DNA of 64,000 nucleotides from Draconibacterium sp. (lineage in GTDB: Bacteria; Bacteroidota; Bacteroidia; Bacteroidales; Prolixibacteraceae), in NCBI GenBank assembly GCA_011620585.1, contig WOYV01000119.1, forward strand, positions 1 through 64,000. The letters run 5' to 3'. Of this stretch, positions 43,359 to 53,368 are shown in pieces. The position numbers and the translations under genes are program-made. Within the stretch, counting starts at the first letter, position 1; every line of letters starts with the position of its first letter. The notes under the pieces are model-generated. The model was not told the DNA's origin. It did not search any database and worked only from the letters and a program-made list of their open reading frames with translations.

Positions 43359-44198
43359 ATGAAAGTCGTTGTCCTGGTCGCAGGAATTTCCGGAGACACC
43401 GCTGCCGCGTTTCTAAAGAAAAAATTAGGCAAAAGCTGTGGCCATTCATCCCGAAGAAGATAAAAGCTCTAATACTGCATTTATCGATATAGAATACACC
43501 TCGGAACATAAGCGTGGCCAAAGTGGAATAGTGGAGTACGATTACCTGGTGAATGCCACTGGCCCAAAATTGAATTTTGAAGCTACAGAAGGACTGGGAC
43601 CCGGCAAAAACACAGTTTCGGTTTGTAAGTGTGATCACGCTGCCCACGCCTGGGAAGAATTGGGCAAGAGCATCGAAAAGATGAAGAATGGCGAAAAGTA
43701 ACGTTTCCTCATCGGAACCGGAAGTCCAACTGCTACTTCTTCGAATATGCACTCAATATTGCTTTCGGATTAAAACAACGCAAGCTTTCACATATGGCCG
43801 AAATAACCTGGATCTCGAATGAATACGAGGTCGGTGACTTCGGAATAGGTGGTGCGTTTGTTAAACGTGGAGGCTACATTACCCCGACCAACGTTTTTAC
43901 TGAATCGGTTTTTGCTGAAAACAATATTAAATGGACTAAATGCCGGAGGATATAAATTTGCACCAATGGTTTTATGAAAGTAGATGCTGATTATAATGCC
44001 AAACCATACGAAGAATGGAGTATTAACGATTGGCCGCAAACATACCAAGGTCCGGTATACACAAATATTTATGCTACCGGAATCGCCTTTGCTCCACCCC
44101 ACTCCATTTCGAAGCCGATGAAAAGCCCGGGCGGCAGGGCCATTTTTCCGGCGCCACCACGTACAGGTCATCAGGCGTTATCGGGAAGATTGTTGTGT
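43359..44198 (+). pseudogene. FAD/NAD(P)-dependent oxidoreductase (sulfide:quinone oxidoreductase-like), degraded
   Basis: Fragments in several frames: MKVVVLVAGISGDTAAAFLKKKLGK; AVAIHPEEDKSSNTAFIDIEYTSEHKRG...YDYLVNATGPKLNFEATEGLGPGKNTVSVC; SHMAEITWISNEYEVGDFGIGGAFVKRGGYITPTNVFTES; GFMKVDADYNAKPYEEWSINDWPQTYQGPVYTNIYATGIAFAPPHSISKPM. Confidence 0.8.
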
Positions 44199-44348
44199 TT
44201 ACCTGTAGCGCGATAATTTTTCGGTAGAACGCGGCAAAAATAACCGGGGCATTTCTTTATCCAAAAATGCCCTCGGGCTCCACCGCTTTCTAAATAAAGT
44301 ATAAATGTCTTCGGTAATTTCTGTTGTAGGTAATTCTATTGTTTCCAT
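44199..44348 (-). pseudogene. nitroreductase-family protein, N-terminal remnant
   Basis: ATG at 44348 on minus reads METIELPTTEITEDIYTLFRKRWSPRAFLDKEM then unrelated residues and a stop; RWSPRAF is a nitroreductase N-terminal signature. Lies just downstream of the pirin gene. Confidence 0.6.
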
Positions 44349-44353
44349 GTCCT

Positions 44354-45070
44354 TTAACTTAATTGCATCGGCGCTTCCATCAGCAGTACTCTCGAATCTT
44401 TTATAGATGTAAATTCCAGTTCCTGAACTTCATTTATTCCCAAACCATCTCTTTCTGATAATACCTGCCCATTTATATTTACCTCGCCTGAGATCACAAA
44501 AGCATAAACTCCGTTTGTTGGACTGTGAAAACGATAATTTGTTTGTAACCCGGAATCAAAAGTCCCAAGACTGAACCAGGCATCCTGGTAGATCCAAACT
44601 CCCTGATCGTCGGGATTTGGCGAGAGCACCTGGTAAAATTCATTTTTAATGAAAATATCGCGGATCGAAATCTGGTCGTATCGCGGATGAACATTCTTCT
44701 TATTCGGGAAAACCCATATCTGAAGAAGTTTCACGGCTTTGTCAGGGTTGTTGTTAAATTCGCTGTGATACACCCCCGAACCGGCACTCATTACCTGAAC
44801 ATCGCCCTCGCGAATCACTTCATGGTTTCCCATATTGTCCTGATGACGCAGATCGCCTTCAAGCGGAATGGTAATGATCTCCATATTATCGTGCGGGTGC
44901 ATCCCAAATCCCTTGCCTCCGGCAATATAATCATCGTTTAATACACGTAATGTACCAAAATGAACCCTTTCGGGATCGTAATAATTGGCAAAGCTAAAGG
45001 TGTGATGCGTTTTTAACCATCCATGATCAGCATGACCCCTGCTTTCTGCTTTGTGTAATATGGTTTTCAT
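44354..45070 (-). CDS. pirin family protein
   Basis: ADHGWLKTHHTFSFANYYDPERVHFGTLRVLNDDYIAGGKGFGMHPHDNMEIITIPLEG...SAGSGVYHSEFN. Confidence 0.95.
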   Translation of the reverse strand: MKTILHKAESRGHADHGWLKTHHTFSFANYYDPERVHFGTLRVLNDDYIAGGKGFGMHPHDNMEIITIPLEGDLRHQDNMGNHEVIREGDVQVMSAGSGVYHSEFNNNPDKAVKLLQIWVFPNKKNVHPRYDQISIRDIFIKNEFYQVLSPNPDDQGVWIYQDAWFSLGTFDSGLQTNYRFHSPTNGVYAFVISGEVNINGQVLSERDGLGINEVQELEFTSIKDSRVLLMEAPMQLS

Positions 45071-45239
45071 TTTCCCCGCCCCACTGTTTTATTTTCTGAT
45101 CGACCTTAAAACCAGCGTTGGCCCGGGGCTCTCACTCCTCAACCCTGGCCATACGCGGTTTCAAAATTGTTGTTTTCTGTCTCTCCCTTCCCTTCGTATA
45201 CGGGAATTTGAGCATTATTAACTGCTTTCCTGTAATATT

Positions 45240-45857
45240 TTATAACGATGTAAGTTCATCGGTAGATTTTGCCACTAATTCGAAACGAATCTCAAAATCA
45301 TCATAAATCATTTTATCGCCTAAATCGGTAAAGAATTTTCCCGAACCATAGCGAATGTCCCATTTTGTACGATCAAGTGTGGCGGTTCCGCTGGCAGTTA
45401 AGGTACTTTTCTCAAATTTTGTTTCTACCGGGAATTCAATCTCGTTGGTAATTCCTTTTATCGTAAGATCTCCTTTAACGGCGCTTGTAGTTCCCGAAGT
45501 TTTAACCGATTTTACTTTAAAAGTTGCTATCGGATGTTTTTCAACCGAAAAGAAATCGTCTGATTTTAAGTGGCCAACTAATTTATCTTTCCACTCTCCC
45601 TCCAAATCGGTATTTTCAATCGAGTTCATATCCATTTTTATTAGAGCGTCTTCCAGTTTGCCATTTTTTAATACTACCGAACCAGCATCTATAAGCACAT
45701 AACCCGAGTGCTCGCCGCTTACCTTTTTAGCGGTCCAATACACTTTGCTTGCTTTGTTGTCAACTTTTAAAGTCGACTGCCCTTCCGATTTATTTCCGGC
45801 GAAAGCTGCAACTACGGCAAAAAGGACCATTACCGTTAATACAAATAATTTTTTCAT
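45240..45857 (-). CDS. YceI family periplasmic protein
   Basis: Signal peptide; NKASKVYWTAKKVSGEHSGYV, HLKSDDFFSVEKHPIATFKV, KGDLTIKGITNEIEFPV. Confidence 0.93.
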   Translation of the reverse strand: MKKLFVLTVMVLFAVVAAFAGNKSEGQSTLKVDNKASKVYWTAKKVSGEHSGYVLIDAGSVVLKNGKLEDALIKMDMNSIENTDLEGEWKDKLVGHLKSDDFFSVEKHPIATFKVKSVKTSGTTSAVKGDLTIKGITNEIEFPVETKFEKSTLTASGTATLDRTKWDIRYGSGKFFTDLGDKMIYDDFEIRFELVAKSTDELTSL

Positions 45858-45941
45858 GACTAATAATTTTAAGTTTTACAATAATTATACGGCAAAACTA
45901 TCTCGTGTTAAAGTCAAAAAAAATAAACTAGTTTAATAAAT

Positions 45942-45959
45942 AAAGACTTATTTGTCTTT
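45942..45959 (-). terminator. terminator-like hairpin at the end of the Crp/Fnr gene
   Basis: AAAGAC-AAATAA-GTCTTT on the minus strand, with the stop codon TAA in the loop; T-rich tail. Confidence 0.5.
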
Positions 45960-46523
45960 TTTAGATTTTTTTGCACGAATTTTACTGAGAAAAACGGGAG
46001 TAACTCCTAAATAAGAAGAGATATGGTATTGTGGAAGCCGTTCGATGAGTTCAGGATGATCTTCAAGTAGCTCGTCATAATTTTCTTCTGCTGTTTTTGA
46101 AAGAATGGAAACAAAACGTTTCTGCAGAAAAACATATGATTTGCGAATGTAATTGGATAGTTTGAGATATCGTTTGTACAAGATATTGAAATTATCTTCC
46201 GAGATAGAAAAGACAACACTGTTTTCAACGGTCTCGATAAAATAAGGTGTTTCTGAAGGAGTCCCCAAATCTCCGATCCACTGTTTTTCACGGGCAAAAA
46301 GTATGTTGAATTCTTTTCCGTTTTGGTCAATAATAAATAAGCGAAGTAATCCTTTTTCTACATAATAATGACGGGTATTCGAATCGCCGGCTTTCATTAA
46401 AAGCGTTTTCCTTTTAATTGTTTCCCTCTTAAAGTATGTAGAAATTTCGGCAAGCTCCTCTGTATTAAGTGGCTCACCTTTAATATGTTCGAAATACGAT
46501 AATATGATGGAGTAATCGGCCAT
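45948..46523 (-). CDS. Crp/Fnr family transcriptional regulator
   Basis: ORF 45948..46553; cyclic-nucleotide-binding-like domain and C-terminal HTH (HISSYLGVTPVFLSKIRAK). Confidence 0.85.
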   Translation of the reverse strand: MADYSIILSYFEHIKGEPLNTEELAEISTYFKRETIKRKTLLMKAGDSNTRHYYVEKGLLRLFIIDQNGKEFNILFAREKQWIGDLGTPSETPYFIETVENSVVFSISEDNFNILYKRYLKLSNYIRKSYVFLQKRFVSILSKTAEENYDELLEDHPELIERLPQYHISSYLGVTPVFLSKIRAKKSKKDK

Positions 46524-46598
46524 ATAGTTGAATAATACCTTCAAAGGTAGCAATCTGTTGCAATCGGCAAAGTAGCTTCCGGCTATCTTAAAATTAGG

Positions 46599-47798
46599 TT
46601 ATGGATGAACCTCTTTATAAATGGCATCCAACAAACCACCTTCTCTTTCGGTATCACCACCCAATTCCCAGAACATGATGCCACCGAGCTTCTGATCGAT
46701 CACAAATTGCGTTTTTAAGGATACCGACTCTGGATCGTCGTAGGTAATAAAAATACTATCAGCCGGATTATATAGATACGGCGCTTTTGCCAGCGGGTCC
46801 CAGTATCGTGTAAAACCATTCTTGTCGATGAACTCTTCCCGCAATTTACTATAATTTGCTCCTTGTATTCCTCCATGATTTTGTTGAAACAGTCCATTAT
46901 CCGCAGGTTCCACACCTTTCCAGCCCTTGCCGTAAAAAGCGGCGCCCACTACTATTTTTTCTATCGGACAACCATTTTGAATACAATATTCAACAATGTT
47001 TTCCATCGACTGTGGTTCCCAGGGATTAACGCCTTCAGGCAAACCGGCATTCTGTTTTTTCATTTCAATTCCCAGTGGTGTGCTTGCCATATCAGCCAAT
47101 GTTCTCTTTCCCAGCGCCGTGTGATGAGTCGTAAAACGATTTGCCCCACCTGCCTGATCGTAGGTCATCAGGTTAATATAATCTACATATTTAATCACTT
47201 CCCGAAGTTCGATGAAATTGAAATATCCTTTCCAGCCGGCTGCTGCAAAAGTAAGCGTTTGTGGCCGGCCAACCTGATTCATTGCTTCGCGTAAACCTTT
47301 TATAAATGCAGTAAAATTCTCCTTATCCTCGGGACGCGCTTTTATTCCGGCTTCATCGCTGGTAGGATATTCCCAGTCAATGTCGATCCCATCCAATTGA
47401 TATTTCTCAATCATATCCACTGCGCTGGCAATAAAAACTTTACGGCTTTCTTCTGTCAGTACCGCATCTGAAAAGCCATCCGCGGTCCAACCGCCACAGG
47501 CAACCATTACTTTTAACCCGGGATATTTTTGTTTCTGAAGCACCAGTTCTTCGAGTCGTTTCCCGCTCTCTTCGTTTCTGAACTGCATCCTACCATCAAT
47601 TACATTACTAAAACTAAATATCAGGTGTGTGAGTTTATCAAGTTGCAACTGGTCAATATCAAATTCTTCCCTTGGAAAATAATAAGCCATAATATTTATT
47701 CCGGCATCCTGAATCGTTTTCTGTTTTGTTTCCTTTGGGTTACAAGCAAATACGAACAGAAAGAACAGCAAAAGCAAAAGTCGTGTATTCATAGTCAT
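46599..47798 (-). CDS. glycoside hydrolase family 18 (chitinase-like) lipoprotein
   Basis: Lipobox FVFAC; YQLDGIDIDWEYP (GH18 DxxDxDxE motif), INLMTYDQAGG, GGIMFWELGGD. Confidence 0.93.
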   Translation of the reverse strand: MTMNTRLLLLLFFLFVFACNPKETKQKTIQDAGINIMAYYFPREEFDIDQLQLDKLTHLIFSFSNVIDGRMQFRNEESGKRLEELVLQKQKYPGLKVMVACGGWTADGFSDAVLTEESRKVFIASAVDMIEKYQLDGIDIDWEYPTSDEAGIKARPEDKENFTAFIKGLREAMNQVGRPQTLTFAAAGWKGYFNFIELREVIKYVDYINLMTYDQAGGANRFTTHHTALGKRTLADMASTPLGIEMKKQNAGLPEGVNPWEPQSMENIVEYCIQNGCPIEKIVVGAAFYGKGWKGVEPADNGLFQQNHGGIQGANYSKLREEFIDKNGFTRYWDPLAKAPYLYNPADSIFITYDDPESVSLKTQFVIDQKLGGIMFWELGGDTEREGGLLDAIYKEVHP

Positions 47799-48028
47799 TA
47801 ATTGTCTTTCAATATTTTTGATAAATTTCAGATATAAAAATACTAAAACCAGGCTTTAAATAATGAGTGCCAGTCATTTTCTCCGGTTCATTACAAATTT
47901 TGGCTTTCAATTAAAATTCTTTCTGATATTCGTCTATGATTCACACATCTAAATAATTATCTTTAGCGTCAGGATTTAAACCAATTATTAACTTAAAAAT
48001 GCACTGAAAAGTGAACAAACATGTGATT

Positions 48029-48766
48029 ATGAAAAAGAACATCTATTTTGCATTATTTATTGCCTCGGCACTTTTAGTGTCTGCAAACAGTTTTGCCCAA
48101 AAATCAAATCAGCTGTCGAAAAAGGAAAAAAAAGAAGGTTGGGTTTTATTATTTAACGGGAAAAACTTCGATGGATGGAGACAATGTAACGGGACGCAAA
48201 TGCCGGCAAACTGGGTTATTGAAGACAATGCGATGAAAGTATTTACCGGGGAAGGAAAGGAACCGGGTCAGGGTGCAAACGGTGACGTTGTATTTGGAGA
48301 GAAGAAATTCAAAAATTTCGAGTTATCCATCGACTGGAAAGCAAGTAAAATGGCTAATTCAGGAATATTCTACAATGTTCGCGAAGTACCGGGCAAACCG
48401 GTTTATTACGCGGCTCCCGAAATACAGGTACTAGATAATGTTGACGCGACCGACAACAAAGTGGACAGCCACCTGGCAGGTTCGCTTTATGATATTATTG
48501 CTGCTGATCCGAAAACCGTACACCCTGCGGGTGAGTGGAATACAATTGTGGTTAAAGTAAAGGATGGCAAAGTTACGCACACTCAAAATGGAGTTGAAGT
48601 TGTATCCTACACTTTATGGACTCCTGAATGGGATGCAATGGTTGCGAATAGTAAATTCAAAGATTTCCCTGGATGGCAGGAAGGAATTGACAAAGAAGGT
48701 TATATTGGCCTTCAGGATCATGGCTATACGGTATGGTTTCGGAATATTAAAATTCGGGAATTGTAA
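48029..48766 (+). CDS. DUF1080 (3-keto-disaccharide hydrolase-like) secreted protein
   Basis: EGWVLLFNGKNFDGWRQ, FKNFELSIDWKASKMANSGIFYNVRE, GYIGLQDHGYTVWFRNIKIREL. Confidence 0.9.
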   Translation: MKKNIYFALFIASALLVSANSFAQKSNQLSKKEKKEGWVLLFNGKNFDGWRQCNGTQMPANWVIEDNAMKVFTGEGKEPGQGANGDVVFGEKKFKNFELSIDWKASKMANSGIFYNVREVPGKPVYYAAPEIQVLDNVDATDNKVDSHLAGSLYDIIAADPKTVHPAGEWNTIVVKVKDGKVTHTQNGVEVVSYTLWTPEWDAMVANSKFKDFPGWQEGIDKEGYIGLQDHGYTVWFRNIKIREL

Positions 48767-48781
48767 TCCTTAATTCATTTT

Positions 48782-50273
48782 AACAATTCTTTTAATTCTG
48801 AAGAAACCGATTATACCCAACTTGTGGACCCGATGATCGGAAGCGACTACCACGGACACGTTTTTGTGGGAGCCAGCACACCTTTTGGCGCTGTACAACT
48901 CGGGCCAAATAATCCAACACAAGGCTGGGACTGGTGCTCGGGTTATCATTTTTCCGACTCGTTATTGATTGGGTTTACACACATGCACCTGGGTGGTACC
49001 GGAATTGGCGATTTGGGTGATGTTCTTTTTATGCCTTTATCGGGTGATTACACTCCTGTTTTTACCGAAGAAAAACCATACGACTGGCAGGCAAAATACT
49101 CACATGCAGATGAAGTGGCTGAAGCCGGGTATTATTCTGTCAACATAGCAAAATACAAAGTAAAAACAGAGTTCACCGCTACCGATCGAATTTGAAGGAA
49201 ATGGGGTTTTAATGGCAAAAACGGCAATTATCGCGGAACCGACAAGGAAGTTTACACAAACCCGGGCTTTGATAATTATACTGTCTTTTCGCTTTGGGAC
49301 ACCTACCGTGCGGCGCATCCACTGTTAACACTGGTTCAGCCCAATCGTATTAATGACATCGTTAATTCCTTGCTGGCTGCTTTCGACCAGCAGGGCAAAC
49401 TTCCGGTATGGCACCTCGAAGGAAACGAAATAAACACCATGGTAGGTTATCATGCAATACCGGTTATTGTAGATGCTTATCTAATATGAACTGTTCTCGA
49501 AACGGGCAAAATATTATGAAAATTACTTCGATCCAACGATTAAATTTATGCGGGGAAAACTTTCTGATGGTAGCTGGCGAACACCTTTTAATCCCATTTC
49601 GTCGCAACATCGTGAAGACGATTTCTGTGAAGGCAACAGCTGGCAATATACCTGGTTGGTTCCTCAAAATCCCGAAGGGTTGATCGAACTTCAGGGAGGT
49701 GAAGATGCATTTATCAGTAAACTCGACAGCCTGTTTTCGCTGCCTTCCGGTCAGGTAGAAGGGGCTTCGGGCGATATTTCCGGATTGATCGGTCAATATG
49801 CACACGGAAACGAACCCAGCCACCACACCACCTATTTATACGCATACGCCGGCCAGCAATGGAAAACTGCTGAAAAAGTCCGGGAGATTTGCAGAACCAT
49901 GTACACCGACCAACCCGACGGTTTATGCGGAAATGAGGATTGCGGACAGATGTCGGCCTGGTATGTACTTTCCTCGATGGGGGTTTACCCGGTAAATCCT
50001 GCCAACGGTTCGTATGTTTTTGGTAGTCCTCTTTTCGATAGTGTTGAGCTGGCACTTCATGAAGGAAGAACTTTTAAAATAAAAGCACTGAATAACAGCA
50101 AACTAAACCTTTATATACAGTCTGCAGAATTGAACGGAAAACCCTACTCAAAAACGTTCATCACCCACAAACAGATTATGGAAGGCGGTGAGTTGGTATT
50201 AACTATGGGAAACACTCCAAATACTGAATTTGGGAAAAATCCGGATGACCGGCCACAAAGTATTGTTTATTAA
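48782..50273 (+). pseudogene. GH92 alpha-mannosidase, degraded by internal deletions
   Basis: Segments: EETDYTQLVDPMIGSDYHGHVFVGASTPFGAVQLGPNN...; NGNYRGTDKEVYTNPGFDNYTVFSLWDTYRAAHPLLTLVQP...VDAYL; ELFSKRAKYYENYFDPTIKFMRGKLSDGSW...GLCGNEDCGQMSAWYVLSSMGVYPVNP; no signal peptide, internal parts missing. Confidence 0.8.
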
Positions 50274-50395
50274 TTTTCGGAAAATAAAAAAAGTCAGACT
50301 AAAAAGCAGAATACCTTTCGTTCAAATTGGTTTATAATTGGATATATACAAACAAGCGCCCCTGTTAAATCGTTATCTTTGAAAAAAATATTGAA

Positions 50396-51658
50396 ATGAG
50401 CTCGGACCAACCATATTTTCCTCAGATACAGGATATCACAAAAGCCAAACTCGGCTTAAACGAAGTGATTCTGCACACTCCTTTGCAAAAAAATCTGGAC
50501 CTGTCGGAAGAATTTAAAGCCAATGTTCTGCTGAAAAGAGAAGATTTGCAGGTGGTGCGTTCGTATAAATTGCGCGGAGCCTACAACAAAATCTCTAACC
50601 TTTCGCCAAAAGAACTCAAAAAGGGAATTGTATGTGCGAGCGCCGGAAACCATGCACAAGGAGTTGCCTATTCGTGCCGTAAACTGGGTATATTTGGTAA
50701 AATTTATATGCCGGCCACCACTCCCAAACAAAAAATCCGTCAGGTAAACATGTTTGGGAAAGACAATGTTGAAATCGATCTTCTCGGCGACACCTACGAC
50801 GATTCGTACAAACTCGCACTCGAATACTGTCAAAAGAACGGTATGGTTTTCATCCATCCTTTCGACGATCGTGAAATTATCGAAGGCCAGGCCACCATGG
50901 GAATCGAAATTCTTCAGGACACAAAAAAACAGGTTGATTACCTCTTTATCCCTATTGGCGGCGGTGGATTGGCCGCCGGTGTTGGCGCCTATTTCAAACA
51001 AGTGAGTCCGCATACCAAAATTATTGGTGTCGAACCTGCCGGCGCCCCATCAATGAAAGCATCACTGGAAGCCGGCAAAGTAATAACACTCAATTCTATC
51101 GATAAATTTGTAGATGGCGCCGCCGTTCAACGTGTTGGCGATCTAACTTTCGATATATGCCGCCAGGTGGTCGACCAGGTCATTCCCGTTCCGGAAGGAA
51201 AAATATGTACCAAGATCCTTGAATTGTACAACCGCGACGCCATTGTTCTTGAACCTGCAGGCGCCTTATCGATTGCAGCGCTCGATTTTTTCAAAGATGA
51301 AATTAAAGGAAAAAACGTGGTTTGCATTGTTAGCGGGAGCAACAACGACATTACACGTACTGAAGAAATAAAAGAACGCTCACTGTTGTACGAAGGACTA
51401 AAACATTATTTCATCGTACGTTTTCCGCAGCGGGCCGGGGCTCTCAGAACTTTTGTTGATATCGTGCTTGGACCAAACGACGACATTACCCATTTTGAAT
51501 ACTCGAAAAAAACCAATCGCGAAAAGGGCCCGGCGGTAATAGGGATCGAAGTTCAACGCAAGGAAGATTTCCAGGGACTGATACAGCGCCTCGAAGAAAA
51601 TGGGTTTATTTACGAGTACCTTAACGAAAAACCCGGCCTGTTTCAGTTTCTGATTTAA
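50396..51658 (+). CDS. ilvA: threonine ammonia-lyase
   Basis: LLKREDLQVVRSYKLRGAYNKI, CASAGNHAQGVAY, IPIGGGGLAAGVGAYFK, C-terminal ACT-like domain. Confidence 0.93.
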   Translation: MSSDQPYFPQIQDITKAKLGLNEVILHTPLQKNLDLSEEFKANVLLKREDLQVVRSYKLRGAYNKISNLSPKELKKGIVCASAGNHAQGVAYSCRKLGIFGKIYMPATTPKQKIRQVNMFGKDNVEIDLLGDTYDDSYKLALEYCQKNGMVFIHPFDDREIIEGQATMGIEILQDTKKQVDYLFIPIGGGGLAAGVGAYFKQVSPHTKIIGVEPAGAPSMKASLEAGKVITLNSIDKFVDGAAVQRVGDLTFDICRQVVDQVIPVPEGKICTKILELYNRDAIVLEPAGALSIAALDFFKDEIKGKNVVCIVSGSNNDITRTEEIKERSLLYEGLKHYFIVRFPQRAGALRTFVDIVLGPNDDITHFEYSKKTNREKGPAVIGIEVQRKEDFQGLIQRLEENGFIYEYLNEKPGLFQFLI

Positions 51659-51698
51659 CACTAAATAATATGAAAGCAAATCAATAAACACAGCCAAC

Positions 51699-53240
51699 TT
51701 GAATATTGTGAAACAAATACTCCTCATCTTTTCCATTGGTTTTACACTTGGATCAACAGCTCAACCTTTTCGTTATCGGGACTTACTTTTTGATGCGGGC
51801 GATACCTTCAAAAATGTTGAATATGCGCAGGCAGAATGGCTTAATAATCCTATTGAAATTCTTTCTGACTATAATATCCATGAAGGTGAAACGATAACTG
51901 AAACGCGGGTTTTGGAAATGGATATTTTTGTACCCCGAAACGATACCCTTACCAAAAGACCTGCCATCATTTTTTCGCACAGTGGGGCATTTTTATTGGG
52001 ATCGAGGCAAAACGACGACATGATTGCATTTTGCGGCTCATTTGCCAGAAGAGGTTATGTAACTGCCACTATTGATTACCGATTAGGCATGGGGGCTGAT
52101 GTTGCACGCTTTCTGGGAATAATTGTAGGACTTAATGTTAATGAAAAAAATGCACAAAGAGCAGGTTACCGCGCGGTACAGGACGGCCGGGCTGCCATCC
52201 GCTTTTTGAAACAAAATGCAGAAATATATGGTATCGATTCCTCTAAAATATTTATGGTTGGAAGCAGTGCAGGTGCCATTCAGGCACTATCTGTTTTGTA
52301 CCTCGACCACGAAAATGAGATTCCCGGGTCAGCCCGGGCAGAACCTGAACTTGGCGCACTGGATGCGGTTGGCCTTGCTGGACCTTCATCGAAACCAACC
52401 GCCGTTGTTTCGATGTGGGGCGCAACCTGGAATACCGAACAAATTGAAGACAATACAACGCCGCTGTTTCTGATTCATGGAGAAGACGATAACATTGTTC
52501 CGTTCAAAAAAGGAATTCCGTTGGAAGGGACCATCCCGGATAATCCTTTTGTACATTTCAACATGCCTGAAACCTACGGCAGCTTTTGCATCGATACGGC
52601 ATTAGCCAATAAAGATATCCCGCATGAAACCTATTTTGTGAAAGGAAAAGGACATGAATTCTATGGTGTAAATACGGGTATGTTTCCTCCCGAAGGACCA
52701 AATCAATACTGGGATACAATCCATCAGAAAATAAGTAGCTTTTTATTTGAACAAATTAAGCCTGAAGTACAATTTGAAGTAGAGCTTGATGAGAACAAGA
52801 TGGCCATAATAAATAAATCGTCGGAAAACAATTACGTTTTATGGAACTTTGGCGACGGGGAAACCAGTGAAGAATGGCAACCCGAACACATTTTTAATAC
52901 AAAGGGCGAATACACGGTTACATTAAAAGTGTGCAACGATATCTTGGCTTGCGACACTTCGTCACAAATCGTTGAAATTAGTCAGATTACTAATTCTTCA
53001 TATGTCTCGACCAACAACATTTCAGTTTTCCCCAATCCAGTTTCCGACATATTATATATTCGTGGAGCCCCAAATTTATTTGATGCTTACCTGTTTGACC
53101 TAACCGGACAGGTTCAATATCAAAGAGAGAACCTTTCACAGAATCAGCTCGATGTTAGTTTACTGGCGCCCGGAATATATATTCTAAAAATAAATTCAGG
53201 CAACACTTCCCTCATTCAGAAGATCAGCATAATAAACTAA
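51699..53240 (+). CDS. secreted alpha/beta hydrolase (carboxylesterase-like) with PKD and T9SS sorting domain
   Basis: GSSAGAIQAL nucleophile elbow; PKD (NYVLWNFGDGETSEEWQPEHIFNTKGEYTVTL); C-terminal ISVFPNPVSDILYIRG...LLAPGIYILKINSG. Confidence 0.88.
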   Translation: MNIVKQILLIFSIGFTLGSTAQPFRYRDLLFDAGDTFKNVEYAQAEWLNNPIEILSDYNIHEGETITETRVLEMDIFVPRNDTLTKRPAIIFSHSGAFLLGSRQNDDMIAFCGSFARRGYVTATIDYRLGMGADVARFLGIIVGLNVNEKNAQRAGYRAVQDGRAAIRFLKQNAEIYGIDSSKIFMVGSSAGAIQALSVLYLDHENEIPGSARAEPELGALDAVGLAGPSSKPTAVVSMWGATWNTEQIEDNTTPLFLIHGEDDNIVPFKKGIPLEGTIPDNPFVHFNMPETYGSFCIDTALANKDIPHETYFVKGKGHEFYGVNTGMFPPEGPNQYWDTIHQKISSFLFEQIKPEVQFEVELDENKMAIINKSSENNYVLWNFGDGETSEEWQPEHIFNTKGEYTVTLKVCNDILACDTSSQIVEISQITNSSYVSTNNISVFPNPVSDILYIRGAPNLFDAYLFDLTGQVQYQRENLSQNQLDVSLLAPGIYILKINSGNTSLIQKISIIN

Positions 53241-53340
53241 ACGCTTAGTACAAAAGGGCTATCATTAATGTGAATTGGATAAATCTCCAATTTGCAACAG
53301 AAAAAGCAAAGGAATTTTGAAATTAAAAATTTATTAATTT

Positions 53341-53359
53341 ACTTTGCGTTTCAAAGTAC
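53341..53359. promoter_or_regulatory. palindromic operator candidate 1
   Basis: TACTTTG-CGTTT-CAAAGTA; perfect 7-bp arms, ten bp upstream of ATG 53369. Confidence 0.7.
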
Positions 53360-53368
53360 TTTTAAAAA

